From assembly GCF_001514065.1 (NCBI RefSeq), contig NZ_KQ948422.1:1240001-1304000 (forward strand): 64,000 nucleotides of DNA. The letters run 5' to 3'. The notes below the pieces were generated by a model that saw nothing but the letters and a program-made list of their open reading frames with translations, was not told the origin of the DNA and did no database searches. Below, in pieces: positions 25,489 to 33,932 of the stretch. Position 1 is the stretch's first letter; each line of letters opens with the position of its first letter. The stretch is from Streptomyces antibioticus (GTDB taxonomy: Bacteria > Actinomycetota > Actinomycetes > Streptomycetales > Streptomycetaceae). The position numbers were made by a program, and so were the translations under genes.

Positions 25489-26345
25489 CGCGGGGCGAGG
25501 ACGTGCTGGCGCTGGGTGCCGAGGTGCTTGATCCCGAGTTCCATGACGTCGCCGGGCTGGAGGTAGACGGGCGGGGTGAGGCCCATACCGACGCCGGGCG
25601 GGGTGCCGGTGTTGATGAGGTCACCGGGTTCCAGGACGAGGAACTGGCTGAGGTAGTGCACGATGAAGTACGGGTCGAAGATCATCGTCTTGGTGCTGCC
25701 GGTCTGGCGGCGCACTCCGTTGACGTCCAGCCACATGTCGAGGGCGAGGACGTCGTCGATCTCGTCGGCGGTGGCGAGCCAGGGTCCCGCGGGGTTGAAG
25801 GTCTCGGCCGACTTGCCCTTGGCCCACTGGCCGCCGCGTTCCAGCTGGAAGGCCCGCTCACTGACGTCGTTGACGACGACGTATCCGGCGATCGCGTCAC
25901 GGGCGTCGTCGACGGAGTCGAGGTAGCTGGTGCGACGGCCGATGACGATGCCGAGTTCGACCTCCCAGTCGGTCTTGGCGGAGCCGCGCGGGATACGGAC
26001 GTCGTCGTTCGGGCCGATCAGGGTGTTGGGCGACTTGGTGAACAGGATCGGCTCGTCGGGAACCGCCATGCCGCTCTCGGCCGCGTGGTCACGGTAGTTG
26101 AGGCCGATGCACAGGATCTGGTGCGGGCGGGCGATCGGCGCGCCGACGCGTTCCCCGGCGAAGCGGGACACCTGACCGGCGGCCACGCGCTCGGCGACGA
26201 CGGGCCGGACGCGGTCGATGCCGCCCGAGCCGAAGAACGCCTCGTCGAAGTCGGTGACGGTGTCGGACAGATCGACGTAGGTGTCGTCGTCGACGCGGGC
26301 CACGGGCTTCTCGGCGCCGGGCGCGCCTATGCGCATGAGGTACAC
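25485..26345 (-). CDS. Fumarylacetoacetate-hydrolase-fold enzyme, probably acting on a diketo-deoxy sugar acid
   Basis: 286 residues. Motifs: ILCIGLNYRDHAAESG, PILFTKSPNTLIGPNDDVRIP, DWEVELGIVIGR with the metal-binding acidic residues, GYVVVNDVSERAFQ, and TGTPPGVGMG at the end. This fits the ureidoglycolate-lyase / 2,4-diketo-3-deoxy-L-fuconate hydrolase subgroup. GTG at 26345 is chosen because GGAG precedes it and the resulting N terminus aligns with typical members; ATG at 26336 is possible. It is the middle gene of a three-gene minus-strand unit (IclR, FAH, ADH), and a role in hydrolysing a diketo sugar acid is inferred from that context. Confidence 0.88.
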   Translation of the reverse strand: MYLMRIGAPGAEKPVARVDDDTYVDLSDTVTDFDEAFFGSGGIDRVRPVVAERVAAGQVSRFAGERVGAPIARPHQILCIGLNYRDHAAESGMAVPDEPILFTKSPNTLIGPNDDVRIPRGSAKTDWEVELGIVIGRRTSYLDSVDDARDAIAGYVVVNDVSERAFQLERGGQWAKGKSAETFNPAGPWLATADEIDDVLALDMWLDVNGVRRQTGSTKTMIFDPYFIVHYLSQFLVLEPGDLINTGTPPGVGMGLTPPVYLQPGDVMELGIKHLGTQRQHVLAPR

Positions 26346-26398
26346 GGGGTCGGTCTCCAGGGATTCGGGGGGTTCAGCCGGTTCACGGGGGCGGGGGC

Positions 26399-27256
26399 TT
26401 ACGGGGTGCGGGGGCCTACGGGGTGATGGGGTGCGCTCAGCGGGCCGAGCGCGGCGCGGATCTCGTCGACGGCATCGACCAGGCTCGGCAAGGGAGTTCG
26501 GTAGGTGAGGGCGCTGACGCTCACGGCTCCGGAGGGGGAGGCCGGAGAGGTGGCGTAGACGGGCAGGGCGAGGCAGTTGACGCCGGCCTCGTTCTCCTGG
26601 TCGTCGACGGCGTAGCCGCGCTGCCGGGTGGTCTCCAGTGCGCGGTGCAACTCCTCGGCCGTGCACAGGGTTTGCGGGGTGCGGCGCTCCAACGGCGTGC
26701 CGCCGATCCACTGTCGTACGGCGTCGAGCGTCTCCAGCTCGTGGGCGAGCAGGACCTTTCCGACGCCGGTGGCGTGGGCGGGGTTGCGGCCGCCCACGGT
26801 GGAGGTGAGGCGGACGGCGCCGGTCGGTGGGTCGACCTTGGCGCGGTAGACGACCTCGCGGCCGTCGAGGACCGCGTAGTGGGCGGTCTCGCCGAAGCGC
26901 GCGGCGAGGGTCTGGAGCAGCGGTCGGAGGCGGACGTGGTCCGGGCGGGCCTCGTGGTGGGCGAAGGCCATGCGCAGGAATTCGTCCCCGAGCAGATAGC
27001 GGCCCCGGGCGTCCTGGTCGGCGAGCCCGGCCCGGCGCAGGGCGCCCAGCGCCCGGTGCACGGTCGGCTTCGGGCTGCCGATCACCCGGGTCAGCTCCTC
27101 GAGGCCCACCCCGTCGGGATAGCGGGCCAGGTGCTTGAGCACGGCGAGCACCCGGTCGGAGCCCACCAGACGGCCCTCGCCCGAACGCGATGCGGCCGAC
27201 CCGGAGTCGTCCTGGTCGGGGTCTGTCGAGCCCTCGTACGTCTGCGTATGCTCCAT
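26399..27256 (-). CDS. IclR-family transcriptional regulator of the sugar-acid genes
   Basis: 285 residues. The winged helix-turn-helix (DRVLAVLKHLARYPDGVGLEELTRVIGSPKPTVHRALGALRRAGLA) is followed by the IclR effector domain (LRPLLQTLAARFGETAHYAVLDGREVVYRAKVD, HATGVGKVLLA, GYAVDDQENEAGVNCLALPVY). A 30-residue acidic N-terminal extension is present. It faces the IlvD-type dehydratase across 49 bases, where an imperfect palindrome lies, and precedes the FAH and ADH genes. Control of both transcripts by a sugar-acid intermediate is the natural reading. Confidence 0.92.
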   Translation of the reverse strand: MEHTQTYEGSTDPDQDDSGSAASRSGEGRLVGSDRVLAVLKHLARYPDGVGLEELTRVIGSPKPTVHRALGALRRAGLADQDARGRYLLGDEFLRMAFAHHEARPDHVRLRPLLQTLAARFGETAHYAVLDGREVVYRAKVDPPTGAVRLTSTVGGRNPAHATGVGKVLLAHELETLDAVRQWIGGTPLERRTPQTLCTAEELHRALETTRQRGYAVDDQENEAGVNCLALPVYATSPASPSGAVSVSALTYRTPLPSLVDAVDEIRAALGPLSAPHHPVGPRTP

Positions 27257-27260
27257 GGCG

Positions 27261-27295
27261 TTCCACAGATTAGACCCGTGTGTCGATTGTTGGAA
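27261..27295. promoter_or_regulatory. Candidate IclR operator between divergent genes
   Basis: Imperfect inverted repeat TTCCACAGAT (27261-27270) / ATTGTTGGAA (27286-27295), 7 of 10 positions paired, spanning almost the whole 49-base gap between the IclR gene and the dehydratase. It must overlap both promoters. Confidence 0.5.
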
Positions 27296-27305
27296 GGAGC
27301 TCCGG

Positions 27306-29018
27306 GTGACGCTCCGCAGCGCCCAGTGGTACGCCGGACAGGACCGCAACGCCTACATCCACCGGGCCTGGATGCGCCGCGGTGTCCCGGACGACGCGTT
27401 CAGCGGACGTCCGCAGATCGCGATCGCCAACACCGCCTCCGACCTGACCCCGTGCAACGCCCATCTCGACGAGGTCGCGTCGTCCGTCCGCGACGGGGTG
27501 TACGAGGCCGGCGGCATCCCGCTGGACCTGCCGGTGGTGTCGCTCGGCGAGACCAACGTGCGCCCGACGGCCATGCTGTGGCGGAACATGGCGGCGATGG
27601 CCACCGAGGAGATGCTGCGCGCCAACCCCATCGACGGGGTGGTCCTGTTGGGCGGCTGCGACAAGACGATCCCGTCGCTGCTCATGGCCGCCGCGTCGGT
27701 GGATCTGCCCGCGGTCGTCGTACCGGGCGGACCGATGCTCACCGGGACCTTCCGCGGCACGCCCCTGGGCTGCGGCACGGACGTGTGGCGGCTGTCGGAG
27801 GAAGTGCGGGCCGGGACGCTCACCCAGGAGCAGTTCACCCGCTCCGAGTCGGCGATGATCCGCAGCCGAGGGCATTGCAACACCATGGGCACCGCCTCCA
27901 CGATGGCGCTGGTGACCGAGGCCCTGGGCACGGTGCTGCCGGGCGTCGCCGGGACGCCCGCGCCCGACAGCCGGCTGCTCCAGGCCGCGCACCGCACGGG
28001 CCGGTTGGCGGTGGACATGGTCGCCGCCGACCGGCGCCCGGCGACCTTCCTGACCCGGGCCAACTTCCACAACGCGATCGTGGCGCTGGCCGCGATCGGC
28101 GGCTCCACCAACGCGGTCGTCCATCTGCTGGCCATCGCCGGGCGGTTGGGCGTCGAGCTGAGCCTCGACGACTTCGACCGCATCGGCTCGCGCGTGCCGG
28201 TCCTCGTGGACCTCCAGCCGGCCGGCCGCTTCCTCATGGAGGACTTCCACCGCGCCGGAGGGCTGCTCGCGGTACTGCGCGAGGTCCGCGACCTGCTCGA
28301 CCCCGCGGCGCTGACCGTCACCGGCGAGCCGCTGGTGGACCATCTCCACGACGCCCCGATCTGGGACACGGAGGTCATCCGCCCCCGCGCCGAACCGCTG
28401 GTCGCCGAGGGCGGCATCGCCGTGCTGCGCGGCAACCTCGCCCCGCACGGCGCGCTGGTGAAGCCCGCGGCCGCCTCCCCGCACCTGCTGCGCCACCGGG
28501 GCCGGGCGGTCGTCTTCGACAGCATCGAGGACTTCCACGCCCGTATCGACGACCCCAGCCTGGACGTGGACGCCGACTCCGTCCTCGTCCTGCGCGGCTG
28601 CGGCCCCAAGGGCTACCCCGGCATGCCCGAGGTGTCGAACATGCCGCTGCCGAAGAAGCTCCTGGAGCAGGGCGTACGGGACATGGTCCGGGTCTGCGAC
28701 GGCCGGATGAGCGGCACGGCGTACGGCACGGTGGTGCTGCACGTGGCGCCGGAGGCGGCGGCCGGCGGACCGCTGGCCCTCGTGCGGACCGGGGACGTCG
28801 TCGTCCTCGACGTCGAGGCCCGCCGCATCGACGTCGACGTACCGGACGACGAACTCGCCCGCAGAACCCCGGACAAGGCCACCGTCGCCGGCTTCGCCAG
28901 TCCCCGGCGCGGCTGGGAGCGGCTCTACGTCGACCACGTCCTCCAGGCCGACACCGGAGCCGACCTGGACTTCCTGGTGGGGTCCAGTGGCTCGGAGGTG
29001 ACCCGGGAGTCGCACTAG
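27306..29018 (+). CDS. IlvD/Edd-family sugar-acid dehydratase (L-arabinonate dehydratase-like)
   Basis: 570 residues. The start, MTLRSAQWYAGQDRNAYIHRAWMRRG, is typical of pentonate/hexonate dehydratases rather than dihydroxyacid dehydratase of branched amino acids. Iron-sulphur ligands Cys118 (GGCDKT) and Cys191 (GHCNTMGTAST) are present, with the third expected in the N-terminal region where ASDLTPCNAHL supplies one. Substrate-loop GPKGYPGMPEV and CDGRMSGTAYGTVVLH close the active site. AAGGAG before GTG. It turns an aldonate into a 2-keto-3-deoxy acid; the precise sugar is not determined. Confidence 0.9.
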   Translation: MTLRSAQWYAGQDRNAYIHRAWMRRGVPDDAFSGRPQIAIANTASDLTPCNAHLDEVASSVRDGVYEAGGIPLDLPVVSLGETNVRPTAMLWRNMAAMATEEMLRANPIDGVVLLGGCDKTIPSLLMAAASVDLPAVVVPGGPMLTGTFRGTPLGCGTDVWRLSEEVRAGTLTQEQFTRSESAMIRSRGHCNTMGTASTMALVTEALGTVLPGVAGTPAPDSRLLQAAHRTGRLAVDMVAADRRPATFLTRANFHNAIVALAAIGGSTNAVVHLLAIAGRLGVELSLDDFDRIGSRVPVLVDLQPAGRFLMEDFHRAGGLLAVLREVRDLLDPAALTVTGEPLVDHLHDAPIWDTEVIRPRAEPLVAEGGIAVLRGNLAPHGALVKPAAASPHLLRHRGRAVVFDSIEDFHARIDDPSLDVDADSVLVLRGCGPKGYPGMPEVSNMPLPKKLLEQGVRDMVRVCDGRMSGTAYGTVVLHVAPEAAAGGPLALVRTGDVVVLDVEARRIDVDVPDDELARRTPDKATVAGFASPRRGWERLYVDHVLQADTGADLDFLVGSSGSEVTRESH

Positions 29019-29041
29019 GCCGGGAGGTGGCTCGGGAGTGC

Positions 29042-29950
29042 CTACGCCGCCCGGGCGCGCAGTCGGCGCAGCATGCGGGCGTCCTCGAAGCCGACCGAGC
29101 GGGCGGCCGCCTCCAGGGTGGCGCCGTGGCTGATGAGGTGCTGGGCGCGTTCGAGGCGGAGGGTCTGCTGGTAGCGGAGCGGGGTCAGACCGGTGGCGCG
29201 GGTGAACAGGCGGGTGAGGGTGCGTTCGCTCACGCCGACCGCGGCGGCGAGGGCGGGCAGCGGCAGCGGGTGGTCGAAGCGGGCGTCGATCAGGTCCTGC
29301 ACATGGTGGACGGTGTCGTCGAGGTGGGACCGGTGCCGGAACATCGCGCTGGACTGGGCGTCGTGGCCGTTGCGACGGGCGTAGACGACCATGTCCCGGG
29401 CGACCTTGGCGGCGAGGGCGGGCCCGTGCCGGCCGGCGACCAGGTGCAGGGCCAGGTCGATGCCGCTGGCGATGCCGGCCGAGGTGATGACGCGGTCGTC
29501 GGCGGTGAACAGGACGTCGCGGACGACGGTCGCGCCCGGGTGGCGCCGGGCCAGTTCGTCCTGCACGTCGTGGTGCGTGGTGCAGCGGCGGCCCTGGAGC
29601 AGACCGGCCCGCCCGAGCGCCTCGGCGGCCGCGCACACGCTGGCCACCGTGCCGCCCCGGGCGTGGTGGTCTCGCAGGGCCCGCAGGACGGGGGCGCCGA
29701 TCTCGGGCGAGTCGGCCAGGGTGACCGCCTGCCAGCCGGGCACCACGACGAGGTCCTCGGGTCCCAGCTCGGGCCAGTCGAGTCCGGCCACCAGCGACAC
29801 CCCCTGCGCGGTGGGGACCTCGGTCCGCTCGGCGACGTAGGTGAGGGTGTAGGGGTGCCCGAAGTCGGCGGCGGTGGAGAAGACCTGCGCGGGTCCCGCC
29901 AGGTCCAGCAGATGGACTCCGGGCACCAGGAAGAAGACGACGTGGCTCAC
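29042..29950 (-). CDS. GlxA-type AraC-family regulator with DJ-1/PfpI domain
   Basis: 302 residues. Residues 1-170 form a DJ-1/PfpI glutamine-amidotransferase-like domain (FFLVPGVHLLDLAGPAQVFSTA, SVCAAAEALGRAG with the conserved Cys105). Residues 205-302 form an AraC-type double helix-turn-helix (HPLPLPALAAAVGVSERTLTRLFTRATGLTPLRYQQTLRLERAQHLI). The end is short: after GFEDARMLRRL the usual closing FRRxxGxxPxxYR helix is missing, and the protein stops about 12 residues early. GTG start. The isochorismatase-fold gene lies 10 bases upstream on the same strand. Confidence 0.9.
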   Translation of the reverse strand: MSHVVFFLVPGVHLLDLAGPAQVFSTAADFGHPYTLTYVAERTEVPTAQGVSLVAGLDWPELGPEDLVVVPGWQAVTLADSPEIGAPVLRALRDHHARGGTVASVCAAAEALGRAGLLQGRRCTTHHDVQDELARRHPGATVVRDVLFTADDRVITSAGIASGIDLALHLVAGRHGPALAAKVARDMVVYARRNGHDAQSSAMFRHRSHLDDTVHHVQDLIDARFDHPLPLPALAAAVGVSERTLTRLFTRATGLTPLRYQQTLRLERAQHLISHGATLEAAARSVGFEDARMLRRLRARAA

Positions 29951-29960
29951 GATCCGGTCA

Positions 29961-30560
29961 TCATGCCGGACGCCGGGCCGCGGCCTCCAGCCCGGCGACG
30001 GTGGCGATGGTGGCGAAGCGTCCGGCGAGGGCGTACTCGGTACGCCGTACGACCTCCTCGGCGGGCAGGGTGCGGGGGTCGGCCAGGAGTTCGGCGTTAC
30101 TGAGGTCGGCGGGGGCGTCGCGGTGCGGGATGGGGTTGGTGGCCGTCGCGTCGACGACGAAGGTGACGCCGTAGCCGAGGTCGCTCGCGACGCGTGCGGT
30201 GGTCTCCACGCACTGCTCGGTGCGGATGCCGCAGACGGTGAGTTCGCGGATGCCGTGCCCGGTCAGCAGTTGCTGAAGGTTGGTGGTGGTGAACGCGTTG
30301 TGCGAGGTCTTGTGGATCAGCGGCTCGCCGTCCGCCCGCTCCAGCTCCTCCATCAGGCGGACGTGGCCGAGGGCGGGGTCGAAGACGTCGGCGCTGCCGG
30401 GCTCCGAGTGCAGCACCCACACCACCAGCTCCCCCGCCTCGCGGGCCAGCCGGACGAGACGGCTCACCTTGTCGGCGATCTTCGGGTCGGAGATGGTCTC
30501 CCACAGCGGGCGGGCGCGGAAGGACTCCTGGACATCGATGACGATGAGTGCTCGGGTCAT
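29961..30560 (-). CDS. Isochorismatase-family cysteine hydrolase
   Basis: 199 residues. The catalytic triad is visible: Asp9 in LIVIDVQESF, Lys84 in HKTSHNAF, Cys117 in GIRTEQCVETTAR. Nicotinamidase/isochorismatase fold, normal length. The GlxA-like regulator gene follows after 10 bases, so the pair is co-transcribed and the regulator probably responds to the metabolite processed here. Substrate (an amide or enol ether) not determined. Confidence 0.9.
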   Translation of the reverse strand: MTRALIVIDVQESFRARPLWETISDPKIADKVSRLVRLAREAGELVVWVLHSEPGSADVFDPALGHVRLMEELERADGEPLIHKTSHNAFTTTNLQQLLTGHGIRELTVCGIRTEQCVETTARVASDLGYGVTFVVDATATNPIPHRDAPADLSNAELLADPRTLPAEEVVRRTEYALAGRFATIATVAGLEAAARRPA

Positions 30561-30656
30561 GTCCCCCAGCCTGGTCGGGCGGCCGGGGCCGCGGACAGGC
30601 CGGATCGGGTCCCGGGGCGGACCGATCCGGTCACCTGTCCCGTACGGCCGGGTGCG

Positions 30657-31256
30657 TCAGCGGACGCGGTCGTACGTCAGGGCCATCTCGCCCGACTCGC
30701 CGGTCTCCCGGTGGGTGAGCGTCCACTTCGAGGCCGGCAGACCGTCGTCGAACAGCCGCTCCCCGCCGCCGGCGATCTCGGGGCAGACGATCAGATACAG
30801 CCGGTCGACCAGATCCGCCGCGAGGGCCGCCTTGATGACGCTCGCGCTGGTGTTGATCAGGATGTCGCCCTCGCCGGTGGCCTTGAGGTCGGCGAGGACC
30901 TCCGCGGTCGGGGCGTTCACCACGCGGGCGCGGCTCCACGGCGCCTCGGTGAGGGTCGTGGACAGGACCACCTTCTCGGTGTCGACCAGCCACTTCGCGT
31001 AGCCGCGGTCGCGCGGGTCGGCGTTGTCGTCCTCGGCGACGGAGGGCCAGAACCCGAGGAACCCCTCGGCGTTGCCGCGGCCGAGCACCACCGTCGTCGC
31101 GTTCTCCCAGATGCGGGTGAGGTGGTTGCGGGCGACGTCCGTGACGGCGTACGGGACGATCGCGCCGAGGTCACCGGGGCCGCCGGGGCCGTTGTAGCGT
31201 CCGTCGAGGGTGAGGTTGATGTTCGCGGTGACCTTGCGTCCGGTCGAGTCGCTCAT
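30657..31256 (-). CDS. Dihydrofolate-reductase-like (RibD C-terminal) protein
   Basis: 199 residues. Motifs: VTANINLTLDGRYNGPGG, ATTVVLGRGNAEGFLGFWP, EGDILINTSASVIKAALAADLVDRLYLIVCPEIAGGGERLFDDG. Same family as the 16.1-kb protein but only distantly similar. It lies 12 bases downstream of the ArsR-SRPBCC gene on the same strand and is probably co-transcribed with it. NADPH reductase of unknown substrate. Confidence 0.87.
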   Translation of the reverse strand: MSDSTGRKVTANINLTLDGRYNGPGGPGDLGAIVPYAVTDVARNHLTRIWENATTVVLGRGNAEGFLGFWPSVAEDDNADPRDRGYAKWLVDTEKVVLSTTLTEAPWSRARVVNAPTAEVLADLKATGEGDILINTSASVIKAALAADLVDRLYLIVCPEIAGGGERLFDDGLPASKWTLTHRETGESGEMALTYDRVR

Positions 31257-31268
31257 GATGGCGCTTCC

Positions 31269-32117
31269 TTATCCCTTGGTCCGTGCGTTCGTGGTGCCCT
31301 TGGTGGTGGTGCGCGCTGTGCCGACGGTGCCGGCGAGGTGGTCGGCGAGGTGGTCGAGCACCTGCTCCCAGCCCGTTCCGATCCCGGCGATGTACGGGGC
31401 CGCTTCGACGGTCGTGTCGGTGATGCGCAGGTCGAGCCGGAGTCGCGTCCCCTCCGGGACCTCGGCGAGGCTCAGGTCGTAGTGGCCGGTGAACGAGACC
31501 GCGCCCCCGGCGTCCAGTACCGAGAGGTCGAACACGAGGTGCTCGGGTTCCGCCGCGGTGTGGACCCGCCCCTCGGAGCGGTAGCGCCCTTCGGCGTCCC
31601 GGTATTCGAGAACGGCTCGTCCGCCGGGCCATGCCTCCAGCACGCATTCGCTGACCGTCATCGACGGCGGCGCCCACCAGGAGGCGAGCAGGTCCGCGTC
31701 GGTCCAGTGCCGCCAGACGAGGTCCCGGGGTGCGGGGAGGACGCGCTCGAACGAGAAGGTACGTCCGTCCGCCCACCGTTCGCGGTCCGCGGCAGCGGTC
31801 TCCGCCTCGATGGCGGCCTGGTAGCGGGCGATGACGTCCCGCTCGCCCGCGTGCGTCCCCGCCGTCTCGACCAGCTCCCGCAGACGCCGCTCCAGGGCCG
31901 CCAGGGGGGCGGTCTCGACCGCGTAGACCCGGCGCTGCCCCAGCGGGAAGACCGTCACGAGGCCGGCCCGGGCGAGGGTCTGGAGGTGCTTGGTGGTCTG
32001 TGGCTGCCGCAGCCCGGTCAGCTCCGCCAGTTCACCGACGGACCGGGGCCGCTCGACGAGGAGTTCGACGATGCGCCACCGCGCTCCGTCCCCCAGTGCT
32101 GATGCGATCCGCTCCAT
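31269..32117 (-). CDS. ArsR-type regulator fused to SRPBCC (AHSA1) domain
   Basis: 282 residues. Residues 1-80 are an ArsR winged helix (MERIASALGDGARWRIVELLVERPRSVGELAELTGLRQPQTTKHLQTLARAGLV). After a helical linker, residues 115-270 form an AHSA1/START-like ligand-binding domain (FSFERVLPAPRDLVWRHWTDADLLASWWAPP, GHYDLSLAEVPEGTRLRLDLRI, GWEQVLDHLADHL). In most genomes these are separate adjacent genes; here one protein holds both sensor and DNA-binding parts. An inverted repeat sits just upstream and overlaps the end of the MFS gene. The DHFR-like gene follows at 12 bases. Confidence 0.9.
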   Translation of the reverse strand: MERIASALGDGARWRIVELLVERPRSVGELAELTGLRQPQTTKHLQTLARAGLVTVFPLGQRRVYAVETAPLAALERRLRELVETAGTHAGERDVIARYQAAIEAETAAADRERWADGRTFSFERVLPAPRDLVWRHWTDADLLASWWAPPSMTVSECVLEAWPGGRAVLEYRDAEGRYRSEGRVHTAAEPEHLVFDLSVLDAGGAVSFTGHYDLSLAEVPEGTRLRLDLRITDTTVEAAPYIAGIGTGWEQVLDHLADHLAGTVGTARTTTKGTTNARTKG

Positions 32118-32126
32118 GCCCTGAAG

Positions 32127-32152
32127 TATTCACTATGACGAATATTCTCGTC
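32127..32152. promoter_or_regulatory. Candidate ArsR operator
   Basis: Overlapping inverted repeats TATTC (32127-32131) / GAATA (32140-32144) and GACGA / TCGTC (32137-32152), AT-rich against the surrounding 70% GC, lying 10-35 bases ahead of the ArsR-SRPBCC start and touching the MFS stop codon. Confidence 0.5.
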
Positions 32153-33422
32153 AAGGAATTTCTCGGACGGCCTGGGCTGCTCGGCTGGCCTGGGCCGCTC
32201 GGGCCGCTCGGGCCGCGATCGCCATGACGGCGACGGCGACCGCGACGATCCCGGCGCCGACGAACAGCGGCGCCCGGTAACCGAGGCCCGCCGAGAGAGC
32301 CAGGCCGCCGAGCCAGGCGCCGAGGGCGTTGCCGACGTTGGAGGCGGAGACGTTGGCGCTGGCGGCGAGGGCCGCCCCATGGGCGTGGTCGGTGACGCGG
32401 GTGATCATGCCGGGGACGGCGGCGAAGCCGGTCAGCCCCATCAGGAACACCAGGAGGACCGAGGCGGGGGCGCTCGCGGCCAGCAGGCCGAACACGGTGA
32501 GGGTGACGGTGAGGCCGAGGAGGGCGAGCAGCAGGGCGCGGTCACGGTCATGGTCGGCGGCCCGTCCGCCGACCACGTTCCCGACGACCAGGCCGACGCC
32601 GTAGACCATCAGCAGCCAGGCGACATCCGGCGCCGAGAAGCCGCCGACCTCGGTGAACGTGTAGGCGATGTAGCTGAATGCCCCGAACATGCCGCCGTAG
32701 CCGAGTGCGGTGGCGGTGAGGGTGAGCCAGACCTGCGCGGAGCGGAAGGCGCGGAGTTGGGCGCGCAGGTTGCTGGGCGGGGCCGAGTCCGCCTCGGCCG
32801 GCGTGGGCACCAGGGCGGCGATCCCCGCCAGGGCCAGGACGCCGATCGCGGTGACCGCCCAGAACGCCGAGCGCCAGCCCCAGCGTTCACCGACCAGCGC
32901 GCCGAACGGCACACCCAGCACGTTCGCCAGGGTCAGCCCGGCGAACATGACCGCCACCGCACGGGACTTGCGCTCGGGCGCGACCAGGTCGCGGGCGACC
33001 AGCGAACCGATGCCGAAGAACGAACCGTGGCACAGGGCCGCGACGATCCGGCCGAGCATCATCACCGGATAGTTCGGCGCGACGGCGGACAGCAGGTTGC
33101 CGATGACGAACAACGCCACCAGGCCGACCAGGACCTGCTTGCGGGGCAGTCGGGCCGTCGCCGCCGTGAGGGCGATGGCGCCGACCGCGACACTGAGCGC
33201 GTATCCGGAGATCAGCCGGCCGGCCGCCGCCTCGGACACCGCGAAACTCGACGCGATCTGCGGCAGCAGCCCGGCGATCAGAAACTCGGTCAGCCCGATG
33301 CCGAAGCCACCGAGAGCCAGGGCGACCAGCCCCGGCGGCAGCCGTCCCCGTTCACCGGTACGGCGTGGGCGCTGCTTGGATGTGCCGTGGAACGTCCGTG
33401 TGCCATCCCTGAATTGGCTCAT
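32151..33422 (-). CDS. MFS transporter, DHA1 family
   Basis: 423 residues and twelve predicted membrane helices, the first in LVALALGGFGIGLTEFLIAGLLPQIASSF. The A-like motif region between helices 2 and 3 (TARLPRKQVLVGLV) and PEARGRA-like region (APERKSRAVAVMFAGLTLANVLGVPFG) match AraJ/YdhP/chloramphenicol-pump-like exporters. The tail is a short Ala/Arg/Gln-rich string (ARAARAAQASRAAQA) encoded by small repeats. Upstream of the ArsR-SRPBCC gene on the same strand with 33 bases between, so it may share regulation. Exported compound unknown. Confidence 0.9.
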   Translation of the reverse strand: MSQFRDGTRTFHGTSKQRPRRTGERGRLPPGLVALALGGFGIGLTEFLIAGLLPQIASSFAVSEAAAGRLISGYALSVAVGAIALTAATARLPRKQVLVGLVALFVIGNLLSAVAPNYPVMMLGRIVAALCHGSFFGIGSLVARDLVAPERKSRAVAVMFAGLTLANVLGVPFGALVGERWGWRSAFWAVTAIGVLALAGIAALVPTPAEADSAPPSNLRAQLRAFRSAQVWLTLTATALGYGGMFGAFSYIAYTFTEVGGFSAPDVAWLLMVYGVGLVVGNVVGGRAADHDRDRALLLALLGLTVTLTVFGLLAASAPASVLLVFLMGLTGFAAVPGMITRVTDHAHGAALAASANVSASNVGNALGAWLGGLALSAGLGYRAPLFVGAGIVAVAVAVMAIAARAARAAQASRAAQAVREIP

Positions 33423-33526
33423 GATCCACCCTGACCCGCTGCGGCGGAGCGGTCCATGGACAAAGGCCCACGGCCCTTGGACGATCGGCCGCGGCGTACG
33501 GCGATCACCGGAGGAGTACGGAAGCG

Positions 33527-33928
33527 ATGTCACCGAAGTCACCGAGGGTTCTTCACGACCCCGCGTCCGGCGAAGTGGACCTCACCGCCCCGGCCGCCGA
33601 ACTGCACCGTCTGGCACGGGCCGTGGCCGAGGGCGAGGGACTGCTGTGGACCACGGCCGGGACGGACGGCGCTGCCCTGGCGGGCGTCGAGGTGCGGGAC
33701 GCCCCGGGACCCGGGGTGCGCATCGGCCTCGACCCCGGCCGGCGAGTCCTCCTCATCGGCGGCGACCGCGACGCCCGTACCCTCTTCGCGGCCAACCTGC
33801 GCGCCATGGCCGACGCGGAGGACGGTGGGCACCTCCACGTCGACCATTTCCCCGACCATCCCTATCTGGCGGAGGGTTCCCTCCCGCTGGTGGTCAACAG
33901 CCCGCACGGGGGGATGCCGGGGCGCTGA
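33527..33928 (+). CDS. Small protein, possibly Imm32-like
   Basis: 133 residues after GGAGGAG. The C-terminal half (RVLLIGGDRDARTLFAANLRAMAD, HLHVDHFPDHPYLAEGSLPLVVNSP) resembles the Imm32 immunity-protein pattern as I recall it; the N-terminal half (LTAPAAELHRLARAVAEGEG) is helical. No signal peptide. It is convergent with hbpS with 4 bases between stops. If it is an immunity protein its toxin is not in this window. Confidence 0.6.
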   Translation: MSPKSPRVLHDPASGEVDLTAPAAELHRLARAVAEGEGLLWTTAGTDGAALAGVEVRDAPGPGVRIGLDPGRRVLLIGGDRDARTLFAANLRAMADAEDGGHLHVDHFPDHPYLAEGSLPLVVNSPHGGMPGR

Positions 33929-33932
33929 GCCG

